Part shown: positions 10,856-21,037 of the stretch, piece by piece
Numbering within the stretch: position 1 is the first letter of the stretch
Layout: each line of letters begins with the position of its first letter
NCBI RefSeq assembly: GCF_001654495.1
Contig: NZ_CP015849.1
Location: 6,117,001-6,181,000, forward strand
DNA: 64,000 bases
Direction: 5' to 3'
DNA from: Streptomyces sp. SAT1
GTDB lineage: Bacteria; Actinomycetota; Actinomycetes; Streptomycetales; Streptomycetaceae
Program-made: the position numbers and the translations under genes
Notes under the pieces: generated by a model
What the model was told of the DNA's origin: nothing
What the model saw: only the letters and a program-made list of their open reading frames with translations
Database searches by the model: none

Positions 10856-12736
10856 ATGACCGCCGCCCCCGACGGACCCCTGACCGCCCACGGCGGGCCC
10901 CCGGCAGCTCACGGCGGTCCCCCGGCAGCCCACGACGGTCCCCCGGCAGCTCACGCCGGACCCCTGACCGCCCACGACGGTCTCCCGGCGGCCCACGCCG
11001 GATCCCCGGCAGCCCACGCCGGATCCCTGACCGCCCGCGACCGCCCGGGACCGGTCCCCCGGACGGCGCCGGAGACCGCCCTGTCCGTGCGCCAGGTCCT
11101 CACCCTGGAACGGGTCCTCGCCGGGGAGCCGGAGGTGGTGGCGGGCGCGGACCGGCTCGACCGGCCGGTGCGCTGGGTGCACGTCGCCGAGGCGGCGGAC
11201 GTCGGCGTGATGCTCAGCGGCGGCGAGATGGTCCTCACCACCGGGGTGCTGCTCGCCGGGGACGAGGAGAAGCAGGCCGAGTACATCCGCTCGCTGCACC
11301 GGGCGGACGCCGCCGCCGTGGTCCTCGGCCTCGGCCGGGCCTTCCCCGCGCCGCCCGACGTGATGCGCCGCGCCGCCGAGCGGTGCGGGCTGCCGCTGGT
11401 GGTCCTGCACCGGCCCTTCCCGTTCGCCGAGCTGACCGAGGAGGTGCAGTCCCGGCTGGTGCGGCAGAAGTTCGCCTCGGTCAGCCTCTCGGAGGCGGTG
11501 CGCACCGCGCTCACCGCGCTGATCACCGCGGGCGCCCCGCTCCAGGCGCTGCTCGACGAGATCGCCCGGCACAGCGCCTGCCCCGTCGTCGTCACCAACC
11601 TCGCCCACCGGGTGCTCGCCACGGCCGGGGAGCGCTCCGCGGTCGACGACGTGCTGCGCGACTGGGAGCGGATCGCCCGGCAGGCAGGCGGCAGCGAGGG
11701 CGACGGCTGGATCCGCGCCGGGCTCGGCGGGCGCGGGGAGATCTGGGGCCGGCTGGTGCTCTGCGGCCACCGCGGCGACGCCGCCACCGGGCGGCTGCTG
11801 GCCGACCGTGCCGCCGAGGCCCTGGTCCTGCACCGCATGCTCGGCGGCCACGGCGGCGGCACCTGGGAGGAGCAGTCCGCGCAGAGCCTGCTGACCGACC
11901 TGGTCGGCGAGGCCGTACCGGCACGGCAGCTGCTGCCCCGGGCGCGGGCGGCCGGACTGCCCGTCAACCGGCGCACCTTCGTGCCCCTGGTGGCGCGCGG
12001 CGCCGAACCGGCCGGCCTCGACCGGCTGCTGCGCCTGCTGGGCCTGCCCGGACTCGTCGCCGAGCTGTCCGACGGCCTCACCGCGATCCTCCTCAGCCTG
12101 CCCCGCGACCAGGACGCCGACGCCCTCACCGCCCACTTCGCGGCCCGTCTGCACCGGGAGGCGGCCAGGCCGGGACCGGTGGCCGGACCGGACACCGGCA
12201 CCGGCGCACCGCCCCCGCCGGGCCACGGGCCGGACCCCGGCGCGGCGCGGGCGCGGGCGGGCGGGACGTCCGGCCGGGTGCGGGCCGTGGTCGCAGCGGC
12301 GGCCGCCCGGACCGACTGGGACGAGGTGCCCGCCGGACTGCGCGAGGCCCGGCATGTGGCGGACGCGGTGGCGGACTCCGCCACGGCGCGTGACCTGCCG
12401 GCCGTCGTCCGGCTCGGCGACGTCCATCTGCGCGGCCTGATGCGGCTGCTGCGCGACGACCCGCGGGTCCAGTCCTTCGCCGAACGGGAACTGGACGGAC
12501 TCCTGTGCGAGGCCACCGCCACGGGCACCGCCCACGACCTGCTGGACGTCCTGCGCACCTACCTCGCCACCGGCCGCAACAAGTCCCGCACCGCCCGGCT
12601 GCACCATGTCTCGCGGCCCGCCCTGTACCGCCGTCTGGAAGCCATACAGGGCCGCCTCGGGGTGGACCTCGACGACTTCGAGCAGGCCGCGTCCGTGCAC
12701 ATCGCGCTCCTCGCGCATGATGCGCAGCAGCGCTGA
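10856..12736 (+). CDS. PucR-family transcriptional regulator
   Basis: A 626-residue regulator. After a repetitive N-terminal leader (residues 7-62), the PucR N-terminal domain runs from about 77 to 200 (LSVRQVLTLERVLAGEPEVV onward). A central GGDEF-like region follows, then the C-terminal PucR helix-turn-helix (YLATGRNKSRTARLHHVSRP, about residues 570-589). PucR proteins control purine or amide catabolism genes in response to pathway metabolites. Here it sits inside a pyrimidine degradation cluster and probably controls it. The ATG at 10856 is preceded by AGAGGGGAG. If the repeats are not translated, a start near 11085 would still leave all recognisable domains. Confidence 0.85.
   Translation: MTAAPDGPLTAHGGPPAAHGGPPAAHDGPPAAHAGPLTAHDGLPAAHAGSPAAHAGSLTARDRPGPVPRTAPETALSVRQVLTLERVLAGEPEVVAGADRLDRPVRWVHVAEAADVGVMLSGGEMVLTTGVLLAGDEEKQAEYIRSLHRADAAAVVLGLGRAFPAPPDVMRRAAERCGLPLVVLHRPFPFAELTEEVQSRLVRQKFASVSLSEAVRTALTALITAGAPLQALLDEIARHSACPVVVTNLAHRVLATAGERSAVDDVLRDWERIARQAGGSEGDGWIRAGLGGRGEIWGRLVLCGHRGDAATGRLLADRAAEALVLHRMLGGHGGGTWEEQSAQSLLTDLVGEAVPARQLLPRARAAGLPVNRRTFVPLVARGAEPAGLDRLLRLLGLPGLVAELSDGLTAILLSLPRDQDADALTAHFAARLHREAARPGPVAGPDTGTGAPPPPGHGPDPGAARARAGGTSGRVRAVVAAAAARTDWDEVPAGLREARHVADAVADSATARDLPAVVRLGDVHLRGLMRLLRDDPRVQSFAERELDGLLCEATATGTAHDLLDVLRTYLATGRNKSRTARLHHVSRPALYRRLEAIQGRLGVDLDDFEQAASVHIALLAHDAQQR
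10874..11041 (+). repeat. Eight in-frame 21-bp repeats at the 5' end of the PucR gene
   Basis: Eight consecutive 21-bp units each encode a 7-residue motif G-(P/L/S)-(P/L)-(A/T)-A-(H/R)-(G/D/A), such as GPPAAHG and GPLTAHD. The units differ at silent and non-silent positions. Two alternating subtypes (PPAAH and LTAH) recur, as expected from duplication of multi-unit blocks. The product would be a flexible His-containing tail ahead of the sensory domain. Confidence 0.85.
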
Positions 12737-12905
12737 ACGGCAGCGCATCCCGCGACGACCAGGGGAAACGGCGGTGGGACATGGGACGGCGCCAGGGTGA
12801 CACGGTGGCACGCCCCGCCCGCGCGGACGTGACACCGTGCACCTCAAAACCGGGCCCGCCGCCTCCCTACGCTCACCCCACACCGACCGAGCAGCGGAGG
12901 TCCCG

Positions 12906-13748
12906 ATGAGCCGAGTGATCCGTGCCGCCCTCTTCCAGGCCGCCTGGACCGGCGACAAGGAGTCCATGATCAGGGCGCACGAACAGGCGGCCCGCGACGC
13001 GGCCGCCCAGGGCGCCCAGATCCTGTGCTTCCAGGAGCTGTTCTACGGCCCGTACTTCTGCCAGGTGCAGGACCCCGCGTTCTACGAGTACGCCGAGCGG
13101 ATCCCCGACGGCCCCACCGTCCGGCGCTTCCAGGAACTCGCCCGCGAACTGAACCTGGTCCTCGTCCTGCCGATGTACGAGGAGGAGCAGCCCGGCGTCC
13201 TCTACAACACCGCGGCCGTGCTCGACGCCGACGGCAGCTACCTCGGCAAGTACCGCAAGACCCACATCCCGCAGGTGCACGGCTTCTGGGAGAAGTTCTA
13301 CTTCCGCCCCGGCAACAGCGGCTGGCCCGTCTTCGACACCGCCGTCGGCAAGGTCGGCGTCTACATCTGCTACGACCGGCACTTCCCCGAGGGCTGGCGG
13401 GCGCTGGGCCTGTCCGGCGCCGAGATCGTCTTCAACCCCTCGGCCACCTCGCGCGGCCTGTCCGGCTACCTGTGGCAGCTGGAGCAGCCCGCCGCCGCCG
13501 TCGCCAACGAGTACTTCGTCGGCGCGATCAACCGCGTCGGCATCGAGGAACTGGGCGACGACGACTTCTACGGCACCTCCTACTTCGTCGACCCCGAGGC
13601 CCAGTTCGTCGGCGAGGTGGCGAGCGACAAGGAGTCCGAACTCGTCGTGCGCGACCTGGACCTGGCCAAGCTGCGCGAGGTCCGCGACCGCTGGCAGTTC
13701 TACCGCGACCGGGCGCCGGGCGCGTACACGCCGCTGACCGCCCCCTGA
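12906..13748 (+). CDS. Nitrilase-superfamily hydrolase, probable beta-ureidopropionase
   Basis: A 280-residue carbon-nitrogen hydrolase. The catalytic triad is visible as Glu44 in CFQELFYGPY, Lys118 in YRKTHIPQ and Cys155 in YICYDRHFPEGW. The pattern KTHIPQ...GFWEKFYF and CYDRHFPE is typical of N-carbamoyl-beta-alanine/N-carbamoyl-putrescine amidohydrolases. The adjacent dihydropyrimidinase gene argues for N-carbamoyl-beta-alanine as substrate, giving beta-alanine, CO2 and ammonia. The start ATG follows GGAGG by 5 bases. It is 48 bp upstream of dihydropyrimidinase and very likely co-transcribed. Confidence 0.9.
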   Translation: MSRVIRAALFQAAWTGDKESMIRAHEQAARDAAAQGAQILCFQELFYGPYFCQVQDPAFYEYAERIPDGPTVRRFQELARELNLVLVLPMYEEEQPGVLYNTAAVLDADGSYLGKYRKTHIPQVHGFWEKFYFRPGNSGWPVFDTAVGKVGVYICYDRHFPEGWRALGLSGAEIVFNPSATSRGLSGYLWQLEQPAAAVANEYFVGAINRVGIEELGDDDFYGTSYFVDPEAQFVGEVASDKESELVVRDLDLAKLREVRDRWQFYRDRAPGAYTPLTAP

Positions 13749-13796
13749 CCGGCACCCCGGACCCGCCGTGCCCGCACGACCGGAAGGAGAGGGAGC

Positions 13797-15197
13797 ATGA
13801 GCCGTACCGTCATCCGCGGCGGCCTCGTCGTCACCGCCGCCGACGAGATCCACGCCGACGTCCTGATCGAGGACGGCCGCATCGCCGCGCTCGCCGCCAC
13901 CGGCACCCCGGCCGCCGAGGCGTTCACCGCCGAACGGACCCTCGACGCCACCGGCAAGTACGTCATCCCGGGCGGCGTCGACGCCCACACCCACATGGAG
14001 ATGCCCTTCGGCGGCACCTACGCCTCCGACACCTTCGAGACCGGTACCCGGGCCGCCGCCTGGGGCGGCACCACCACCGTCGTGGACTTCGCGATCCAGA
14101 CCAAGGGCGGCACCCTGCGCGAGGGACTGGACGCCTGGCACGCCAAGGCCGAGGGCAACTGCGCCATCGACTACGGCTTCCACATGATCGTCTCCGATGT
14201 GCGCGAGGAGACGCTCAAGGAGATGGACCTGCTGGTGGAGGAGGGGGTGACCTCCTTCAAGCAGTTCATGGCCTACCCCGGCGTCTTCTACAGCGACGAC
14301 GGGCAGATCCTGCGCGCCATGCAGCGGGCCGCGGACAACGGCGGGCTGATCATGATGCACGCCGAGAACGGCATCGCCATCGACGTCCTGGCCGAACAGG
14401 CCCTCGCCCGCGGCGAGAGCGACCCGCGCTTCCACGGCGAGGTCCGCAAGGCGCTGCTGGAGGCCGAGGCCACCCACCGCGCGATCCGGCTGGCCCAGGT
14501 GGCGGGCGCGCCGCTGTACGTCGTGCACGTCTCGGCGCGCGAGGCGGTCGCCGAGCTGACCCGGGCCCGCGACGAGGGGCTGCCCGTCTTCGGCGAGACC
14601 TGCCCGCAGTACCTGTTCCTGTCCACCGACAACCTCGCCGAGCCGGACTTCGAGGGTGCCAAGTACGTGTGCAGCACCCCGCTGCGGCCCCGGGACCACC
14701 AGGCCGCCCTGTGGCGCGGGCTGCGCTCCGACGACCTCCAGGTGGTCTCCACCGACCACTGCCCGTTCTGCTTCAGCGGCCAGAAGGAGCTGGGCCGCGG
14801 CGACTTCTCCCGGATCCCCAACGGACTGCCGGGCGTGGAGAACCGCATGGACCTGCTCCACCAGGCCGTCGTCGACGGCCGTCTCACGCGCCGCCGCTGG
14901 ATCGACATCGCCTGCGCCGCCCCGGCCCGGATGTTCGGCCTGTACCCGAAGAAGGGCACCCTCGCGCCCGGCGCCGACGCCGACGTCGTCATCTACGACC
15001 CGCACGCCGAACAGGTCGTCTCCGCGCGCACCCACCACATGAACGTCGACTACTCGGCGTACGAGGGCCGGCGCGTCACCGGCCGGGTGGAGACCGTCCT
15101 GTCGCGCGGCGAGCCCGTCATCACCGAGCGCGCGTACACCGGACACGCCGGCCACGGCGTCTACACCCCGCGCTCCACCTGCCAGTACCTCGACTAG
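13797..15197 (+). CDS. hydA: Dihydropyrimidinase / D-hydantoinase
   Basis: A 466-residue amidohydrolase-superfamily TIM-barrel enzyme that opens the ring of dihydrouracil or dihydrothymine. Metal-binding His64 and His66 are in GGVDAHTHMEMP. The carboxylated Lys155 is in VTSFKQFMAYPG. Further ligands lie in MMHAENG, VVHVSAREA and VSTDHCPFCF, in the usual order. Length is normal. The ATG is preceded by AAGGAGAGGGAG. The gene lies between beta-ureidopropionase and the LLM oxidoreductase, which starts 11 bases after its stop, so the three form an operon. Confidence 0.93.
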   Translation: MSRTVIRGGLVVTAADEIHADVLIEDGRIAALAATGTPAAEAFTAERTLDATGKYVIPGGVDAHTHMEMPFGGTYASDTFETGTRAAAWGGTTTVVDFAIQTKGGTLREGLDAWHAKAEGNCAIDYGFHMIVSDVREETLKEMDLLVEEGVTSFKQFMAYPGVFYSDDGQILRAMQRAADNGGLIMMHAENGIAIDVLAEQALARGESDPRFHGEVRKALLEAEATHRAIRLAQVAGAPLYVVHVSAREAVAELTRARDEGLPVFGETCPQYLFLSTDNLAEPDFEGAKYVCSTPLRPRDHQAALWRGLRSDDLQVVSTDHCPFCFSGQKELGRGDFSRIPNGLPGVENRMDLLHQAVVDGRLTRRRWIDIACAAPARMFGLYPKKGTLAPGADADVVIYDPHAEQVVSARTHHMNVDYSAYEGRRVTGRVETVLSRGEPVITERAYTGHAGHGVYTPRSTCQYLD

Positions 15198-15208
15198 GAG
15201 CGGTGCCC

Positions 15209-16231
15209 ATGGACTTCGGACTCGTCCTCCAGACCGACCCGCCGGCCTCCCGTGTCATCGACCTGATGCGGCGCGCCGAGGAGAACGGCTTCCGCTACGG
15301 CTGGACCTTCGACTCCGCCGTGCTCTGGCAGGAACCGTTCGTCATCTACAGCCAGATCCTGGCGCGGACCCGGCACCTGACCGTCGGACCGATGGTCACC
15401 AACCCGTCCACCCGCACCTGGGAGGTGACCGCCTCCACCTTCGCCACCCTCAACGACATGTTCGGCAACCGCACGGTCTGCGGCATCGGACGCGGCGACT
15501 CCGCGATGCGCGTGGCCGGCCGCAAGCCCAACACCCTGGCCCGGATCAGCGAGGCCATGAAGGTCATCCGGGCACTCGGCAGGGGAGAGGAGGCCGACCT
15601 CAGCGGCACGGTCGTCCGGTTCCCCTGGATCCGTCCGGGCGCCGAGGTGCCCGTCTGGATGGCCGCGTACGGGCCCAAGGCGCTGAAGATGACCGGCGAG
15701 GAGGCCGACGGCTTCATCCTCCAGCTCTCCGACCTCTATCTCACCGAGTACATGGTCAAGGCGGTCAAGGACGCCGCGGCCGCCGCCGGACGCGATCCGG
15801 CCGAGGTGCGGATCTGCGTGGCCGCCCCCGCCTACGTCACCGACGACGACTCGCCCGCCGCGCTCGCCCACGCCCGCGACCAGTGCCGGTGGTTCGGCGG
15901 GATGGTCGGCAACCACGTCGCCGACCTGGTCGCCCGCTACGGCGAGCACTCCGCCGCCGTGCCCGAGGCCCTCACCGACTACATCAAGGCCCGCCAGGGC
16001 TACGACTACGCCCACCACGGGCGCAGCGGCAACCCGGACACCGAGTTCGTGCCCGACGAGATCGTCGACCGGTTCTGCGTCGTCGGACCGGCCGAACGGC
16101 ACATCGAGAAGCTGAACGCGCTGCGCGACCTGGGCGTCGACCAGTTCGCCCTGTACGCCATGCACGACGCGCGCGAAGCCGTGATCGACGCGTACGGCCG
16201 CGAGGTCATCCCCGCCGTCGACCCCAGATAG
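15209..16231 (+). CDS. LLM-class F420-dependent oxidoreductase (TIGR03842/CPS_4087-like)
   Basis: A 340-residue bacterial-luciferase-like TIM-barrel protein related to the F420-dependent methylene-tetrahydromethanopterin reductase group. It begins MDFGLVLQTDPPASRVIDLM. The family-typical segments TVGPMVTNPSTRTWEV, GIGRGDSAMRVAGRKPN and VWMAAYGPKALKMTGEEADG are present. I place it with the TIGR03842 family from memory. The ribosome binding site TAGGAG overlaps the stop codon of hydA, so the two are translationally close. The genomic position suggests a redox step on the pyrimidine ring, perhaps uracil/dihydrouracil reduction, but no direct evidence for the substrate exists here. Confidence 0.85.
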   Translation: MDFGLVLQTDPPASRVIDLMRRAEENGFRYGWTFDSAVLWQEPFVIYSQILARTRHLTVGPMVTNPSTRTWEVTASTFATLNDMFGNRTVCGIGRGDSAMRVAGRKPNTLARISEAMKVIRALGRGEEADLSGTVVRFPWIRPGAEVPVWMAAYGPKALKMTGEEADGFILQLSDLYLTEYMVKAVKDAAAAAGRDPAEVRICVAAPAYVTDDDSPAALAHARDQCRWFGGMVGNHVADLVARYGEHSAAVPEALTDYIKARQGYDYAHHGRSGNPDTEFVPDEIVDRFCVVGPAERHIEKLNALRDLGVDQFALYAMHDAREAVIDAYGREVIPAVDPR

Positions 16232-16260
16232 CCCGCACTCCTGCCGACCGGGAGCACCCC

Positions 16261-17826
<1,566 letters not shown>

Positions 17827-17848
17827 GAGACGGCGCACGGCCGGGCGG

Positions 17849-18568
17849 TCAGTCCTCAGCCCCCTGGGACCGGCTGCCCAGCAGCGCGGCCACCGCCTCC
17901 TTGGCCGCCTTGATGGCGCCCTTGTTGATCACATCGGTGTCGGGGGCCTTCTTCGACTCGAAGTCGCTGCCGTTGTACGTCACGACCACCAGCGCGTTGG
18001 CGGCCCGCACCAGGACCACGCCCTCCCGGGTCTGCTGCTTGTCCTCGGTGGTGAGGTTCACGACGGAGTACGCGGCGTCGCCGAGGCCGGGCACCGCGCC
18101 GCCGCCGCTCTTCTCACCGGTCCGCTGCTGATAGGCGGTGGTCGCCGCCTCCTGGGACCGCATCACCTCGAAGGACACGTCCAGCCAGCGGTAGTCGTAG
18201 CCCTTGAGCGCGTTCCAGGAGCAGGTGCGGCGGACGTTCCTGTCCGTCGAGGCGATCTCCTTGCCCGCCGTCTTCGCCCCCGGCACCAGGGCCCCGACGG
18301 TCTTCGCCGAGACCGCGGTGCACGGCGCGGGAGCCGTCGTGTAGACGGCGGCACCGGCGGACGAGGACGGCGCGGAGGAGGGTCCGGGCGCACCGGACGA
18401 GGAGGCCGACCGGGTGCCGGCGGTGCCGGCCCCCGCTCCGCCCGCCTCGGGCCCGCCGTCGGACGGGGAAGCCAGCGGGCCGGACGTCAGCGCCCAGCCG
18501 GCACAGGCGAGGACGACGACCGGGGCCAGTCGCGCGGACAGCGCGAGCGGCAGGGGGAGTTCACGCAC
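17849..18568 (-). CDS. Putative lipoprotein (DUF3558-like), unknown function
   Basis: A 239-residue exported protein. The N-terminus MRELPLPLALSARLAPVVVLACAG ends in a plausible lipobox VLAC (Cys22). A low-complexity G/A/S/P linker of about 50 residues follows, then a globular domain starting APCTAVSAKTVGALVPGAK. Its two cysteines (PCTAV and RTCSW) and the phrase GLGDAAY resemble DUF3558-type surface lipoproteins. I am not certain of the family. The GTG start was chosen because it gives a compact signal sequence. It converges on the NCS1 gene with 22 bp between stops. Confidence 0.65.
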   Translation of the reverse strand: MRELPLPLALSARLAPVVVLACAGWALTSGPLASPSDGGPEAGGAGAGTAGTRSASSSGAPGPSSAPSSSAGAAVYTTAPAPCTAVSAKTVGALVPGAKTAGKEIASTDRNVRRTCSWNALKGYDYRWLDVSFEVMRSQEAATTAYQQRTGEKSGGGAVPGLGDAAYSVVNLTTEDKQQTREGVVLVRAANALVVVTYNGSDFESKKAPDTDVINKGAIKAAKEAVAALLGSRSQGAED

Positions 18569-18751
18569 GGCACACTTCTCGTGTGGGGGGACGGACGATG
18601 CGGGGGCCGTCCGGATGGTGGACGGGACGACAGTGTCACACGCCCGCCTGTGCGGCGGAAGTGCCAACTCGCTCCGTGCCCGCCCGATCACTGAGTCCGG
18701 CACCGGCGGCCTCCCGGAGGGCAACCGGGACAGGCCGTCCGGTCAGCGCGT

Positions 18752-18769
18752 CACGGCACGCGCGCCGTG
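18752..18769. terminator. Hairpin after the lipoate ligase-like gene
   Basis: CACGGC-acgcgc-GCCGTG forms a 6-bp stem just past the stop of the minus-strand gene that ends at 18774. The gene's own last 20 bases contain a near-copy of the same hairpin, so the end of the gene looks duplicated. The rest of 18569-18773 shows nothing recognisable. Confidence 0.4.
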
Positions 18770-18773
18770 CGTG

Positions 18774-19838
18774 TCACGGCACACGCGCCGTCCACTCGGG
18801 CCCGCCGAACTTCGTGCGTGCCAGCTCCTGGGCGCGGGCCAGCTCCTCGTCGGTGACCTTGCCCGCCGTCAGGCCGTACCGCCCGTCGAAGGACTCGATC
18901 ATCCGCTCGATGACGGCCTCGCGCGCCAGACCGGTCTGCCGCCGCAGCGGATCCACCCGCTTCTTCGCGCTCCGCGTGCCCTTGTCGGACAGCTTCTCCC
19001 GCCCGATCCGCAGCACGTCGAGCATCTTGTCGGCGTCGATGTCGTACGACATGGTCACGTGGTGCAGCACCGCACCGGGCCCGCCGCCCGGCCCGACGAT
19101 CCGCTTCTGCGCGGCGCCCGCGATCTTGCCCTGGTCGGTGGCGATGTCGTTCAGCGGCTGGTACCAGGCGCGGATGCCCATGTCGCCCAGGGCGCCGAGC
19201 ACCCAGTCGTCGAGGTAGGCGTAGCTGTCCTGGAAGGAGAGCCCCTGCACCAGCGCCTCGGGCACCGAGAGGGAGTAGGTGATGGTGTTGCCGGGCTCGA
19301 CGAACATCGCGCCGCCGCCGGAGATCCGCCGCACCACCTCGATGCCGTGCCGCGCGGCGCCCTCGGCGTCCACCTCGTTGCGCAGCGACTGGAAGCTGCC
19401 GATGATCACCGCGGGGGCGCCCCACTCCCACACCCGCAGTGTCGGGGGCCGCCGCCCGGCCGCGACCTCGGCGGTCAGCACCTCGTCCAGCGCCATGTGC
19501 AGCGCGGGTGCCTGCGGGCCCTCGTGGATCAGCTGCCAGTCGTAGTCGGTCCAGTCGGTGGCGTGGGCCAGCGCCCGGCGCACCGCGATGCCGACGCCCT
19601 CCGAGGTCAGCCCGTACATGACCGTGCCCGCGGGCAGCGCGGCGTCGATCCGGGCGGCCAGGCCCGCCGCGTCGGTGTCCGCCGGTGCGCCCTCCAGCGC
19701 GCCGTTCACCGCGTCGAGCGCCTCGTCCGGCTCCAGGAAGAAATCTCCCGCCACGCGCACCCGCCGCAGCACGCCGTCCTCGGACTCCACGTCCACGACG
19801 ACGAGCTTGCCGCCGGGCACCTTGTACTCACCGTGCAC
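18774..19838 (-). CDS. lplA: Lipoate--protein ligase family protein
   Basis: A 354-residue member of the biotin/lipoate protein ligase (BPL_LplA_LipB) superfamily, which attaches lipoate to the E2 and GcvH domains. The catalytic domain occupies roughly residues 100-300. It contains RVWEWGAPAVIIGSFQS, the lipoate-binding VVRRISGGGAMF, and the lysine segment IATDQGKIAGAAQKR. About 90 residues before it (YKVPGGKLVVVDVESEDG...) look like the small accessory domain that follows the catalytic domain in E. coli LplA, so the order is reversed. The GTG start is 8 bases after AGGGAGG. It diverges from the next gene. Confidence 0.85.
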   Translation of the reverse strand: MHGEYKVPGGKLVVVDVESEDGVLRRVRVAGDFFLEPDEALDAVNGALEGAPADTDAAGLAARIDAALPAGTVMYGLTSEGVGIAVRRALAHATDWTDYDWQLIHEGPQAPALHMALDEVLTAEVAAGRRPPTLRVWEWGAPAVIIGSFQSLRNEVDAEGAARHGIEVVRRISGGGAMFVEPGNTITYSLSVPEALVQGLSFQDSYAYLDDWVLGALGDMGIRAWYQPLNDIATDQGKIAGAAQKRIVGPGGGPGAVLHHVTMSYDIDADKMLDVLRIGREKLSDKGTRSAKKRVDPLRRQTGLAREAVIERMIESFDGRYGLTAGKVTDEELARAQELARTKFGGPEWTARVP

Positions 19839-19976
19839 TTCCCGGGCCTCCCTTGCTGCCGCAGGGACCAACGCCCGGCACGGCCCCGGTGTTCCCGCCC
19901 GCTGTGATACCCCTGTGACCCGGAACTATGGCTTCCGTCACAGCCCCCTGCCGTGCCGCCCTGATCGGCTGAGCGG

Positions 19977-20942
19977 ATGCGCAGAGCCCTCCCTCTCGTC
20001 CTGCTCCTCGCCGCGGGCCTCGGCCTCACCCTGTGCGGCGACCGGCCCGGGACCTGGCCCCCGGGCGGCTCCACGGCGGGCGGCCGGGACGCCCAGCCGC
20101 TGGACGCCTTCGAGCTGACAGACGCCGAGCAGGACACGGTCACCGCCGCCCGCTGGACGCTCGCCGCGCAGTGCATGCGCCGCCTCGGCTTCGACAGCCT
20201 CGCCGACGTGGACCCGTACCACCCGCCGGGCTGGCCGCAGCGCCCCGCCGACGCCTCCGGGACGGTCCTCACCCTGGTGGCCGTCAGCGACGACGCCCAC
20301 CGCTACGGGGTCCAGGACCCCGAGGACGCCGCCGCCCACGGCTACCGCGGCGCCCTCGCCGCGTACCGCGCCCACGCCCGCGCGAAGACCTGGACGATGC
20401 CCGAGTACGTGGCCCTCACCGGCAGTTCGGCGGACGGCGGGCCCGCCCGCGCGCACGAGAGGCCGGTCCCCGACGGGGGCTGCCTGGGCCAGGCCGAGCG
20501 GCGGATCCGCGGCACCGGCCCCCGCACCGAACCCGACCCGGTGTCGGTCCTGCGGGGCGAGAGCCGCCGCAGCGCCGAGCGGGACCCGGCCTGGCGGCGG
20601 GCCGACCGGACCTGGTCGGCCTGCATGCGCGGCGCCGGCTATCACTACGCCACCCCCGCCGACGCCCAGCGCGGCGACGACCGCCGCGAGGAAGAACTGC
20701 GGCTCCGGCTCTCCGGCGGGCGCGGCGAGGCGGACCTGCCCACCGAGACCGAGAAGCGCACGGCCGTCGCCGACGCCCGCTGCAAACAGCGCACCGGCTA
20801 CCTCGGCACGGTGCGCGCCCTGGACGTACGCGCCCAGGAACGCGTGATCGCCGGCCACCGCGCCGAACTGGACCGGCACCGCGCCCGCGAGCGGGCCGCC
20901 GTCCGCACCGCCGGGCACGTCCTGGCCACCGGAACACCCTGA
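19977..20942 (+). CDS. Secreted protein of unknown function
   Basis: A 321-residue exported protein. The N-terminus MRRALPLVLLLAAGLGLTLCG is a signal sequence, possibly a lipoprotein signal, though the lipobox (LTLC) is poor. The mature part is charged and Arg-rich, with a few cysteines (AAQCMRRLGFD, DGGCLGQAERR, WSACMRGAGYHY, DARCKQRTGY) that could form disulfides. The phrases CMRRLGFDSL and CMRGAGYHYATPADA look like an internal duplication of a short Cys-Met-Arg motif. No enzymatic motif is visible. This type is common in streptomycetes with no assigned role. Confidence 0.7.
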   Translation: MRRALPLVLLLAAGLGLTLCGDRPGTWPPGGSTAGGRDAQPLDAFELTDAEQDTVTAARWTLAAQCMRRLGFDSLADVDPYHPPGWPQRPADASGTVLTLVAVSDDAHRYGVQDPEDAAAHGYRGALAAYRAHARAKTWTMPEYVALTGSSADGGPARAHERPVPDGGCLGQAERRIRGTGPRTEPDPVSVLRGESRRSAERDPAWRRADRTWSACMRGAGYHYATPADAQRGDDRREEELRLRLSGGRGEADLPTETEKRTAVADARCKQRTGYLGTVRALDVRAQERVIAGHRAELDRHRARERAAVRTAGHVLATGTP

Positions 20943-21037
20943 ACGTTCAATCCACAACTGTGCTAGTTTCCTCCTCTTCCCTGTAGCCCCGGCACGGCCC
21001 CGGCCGGTCCGCCGGTGCGGGATCCGGTGGGGTGAGG

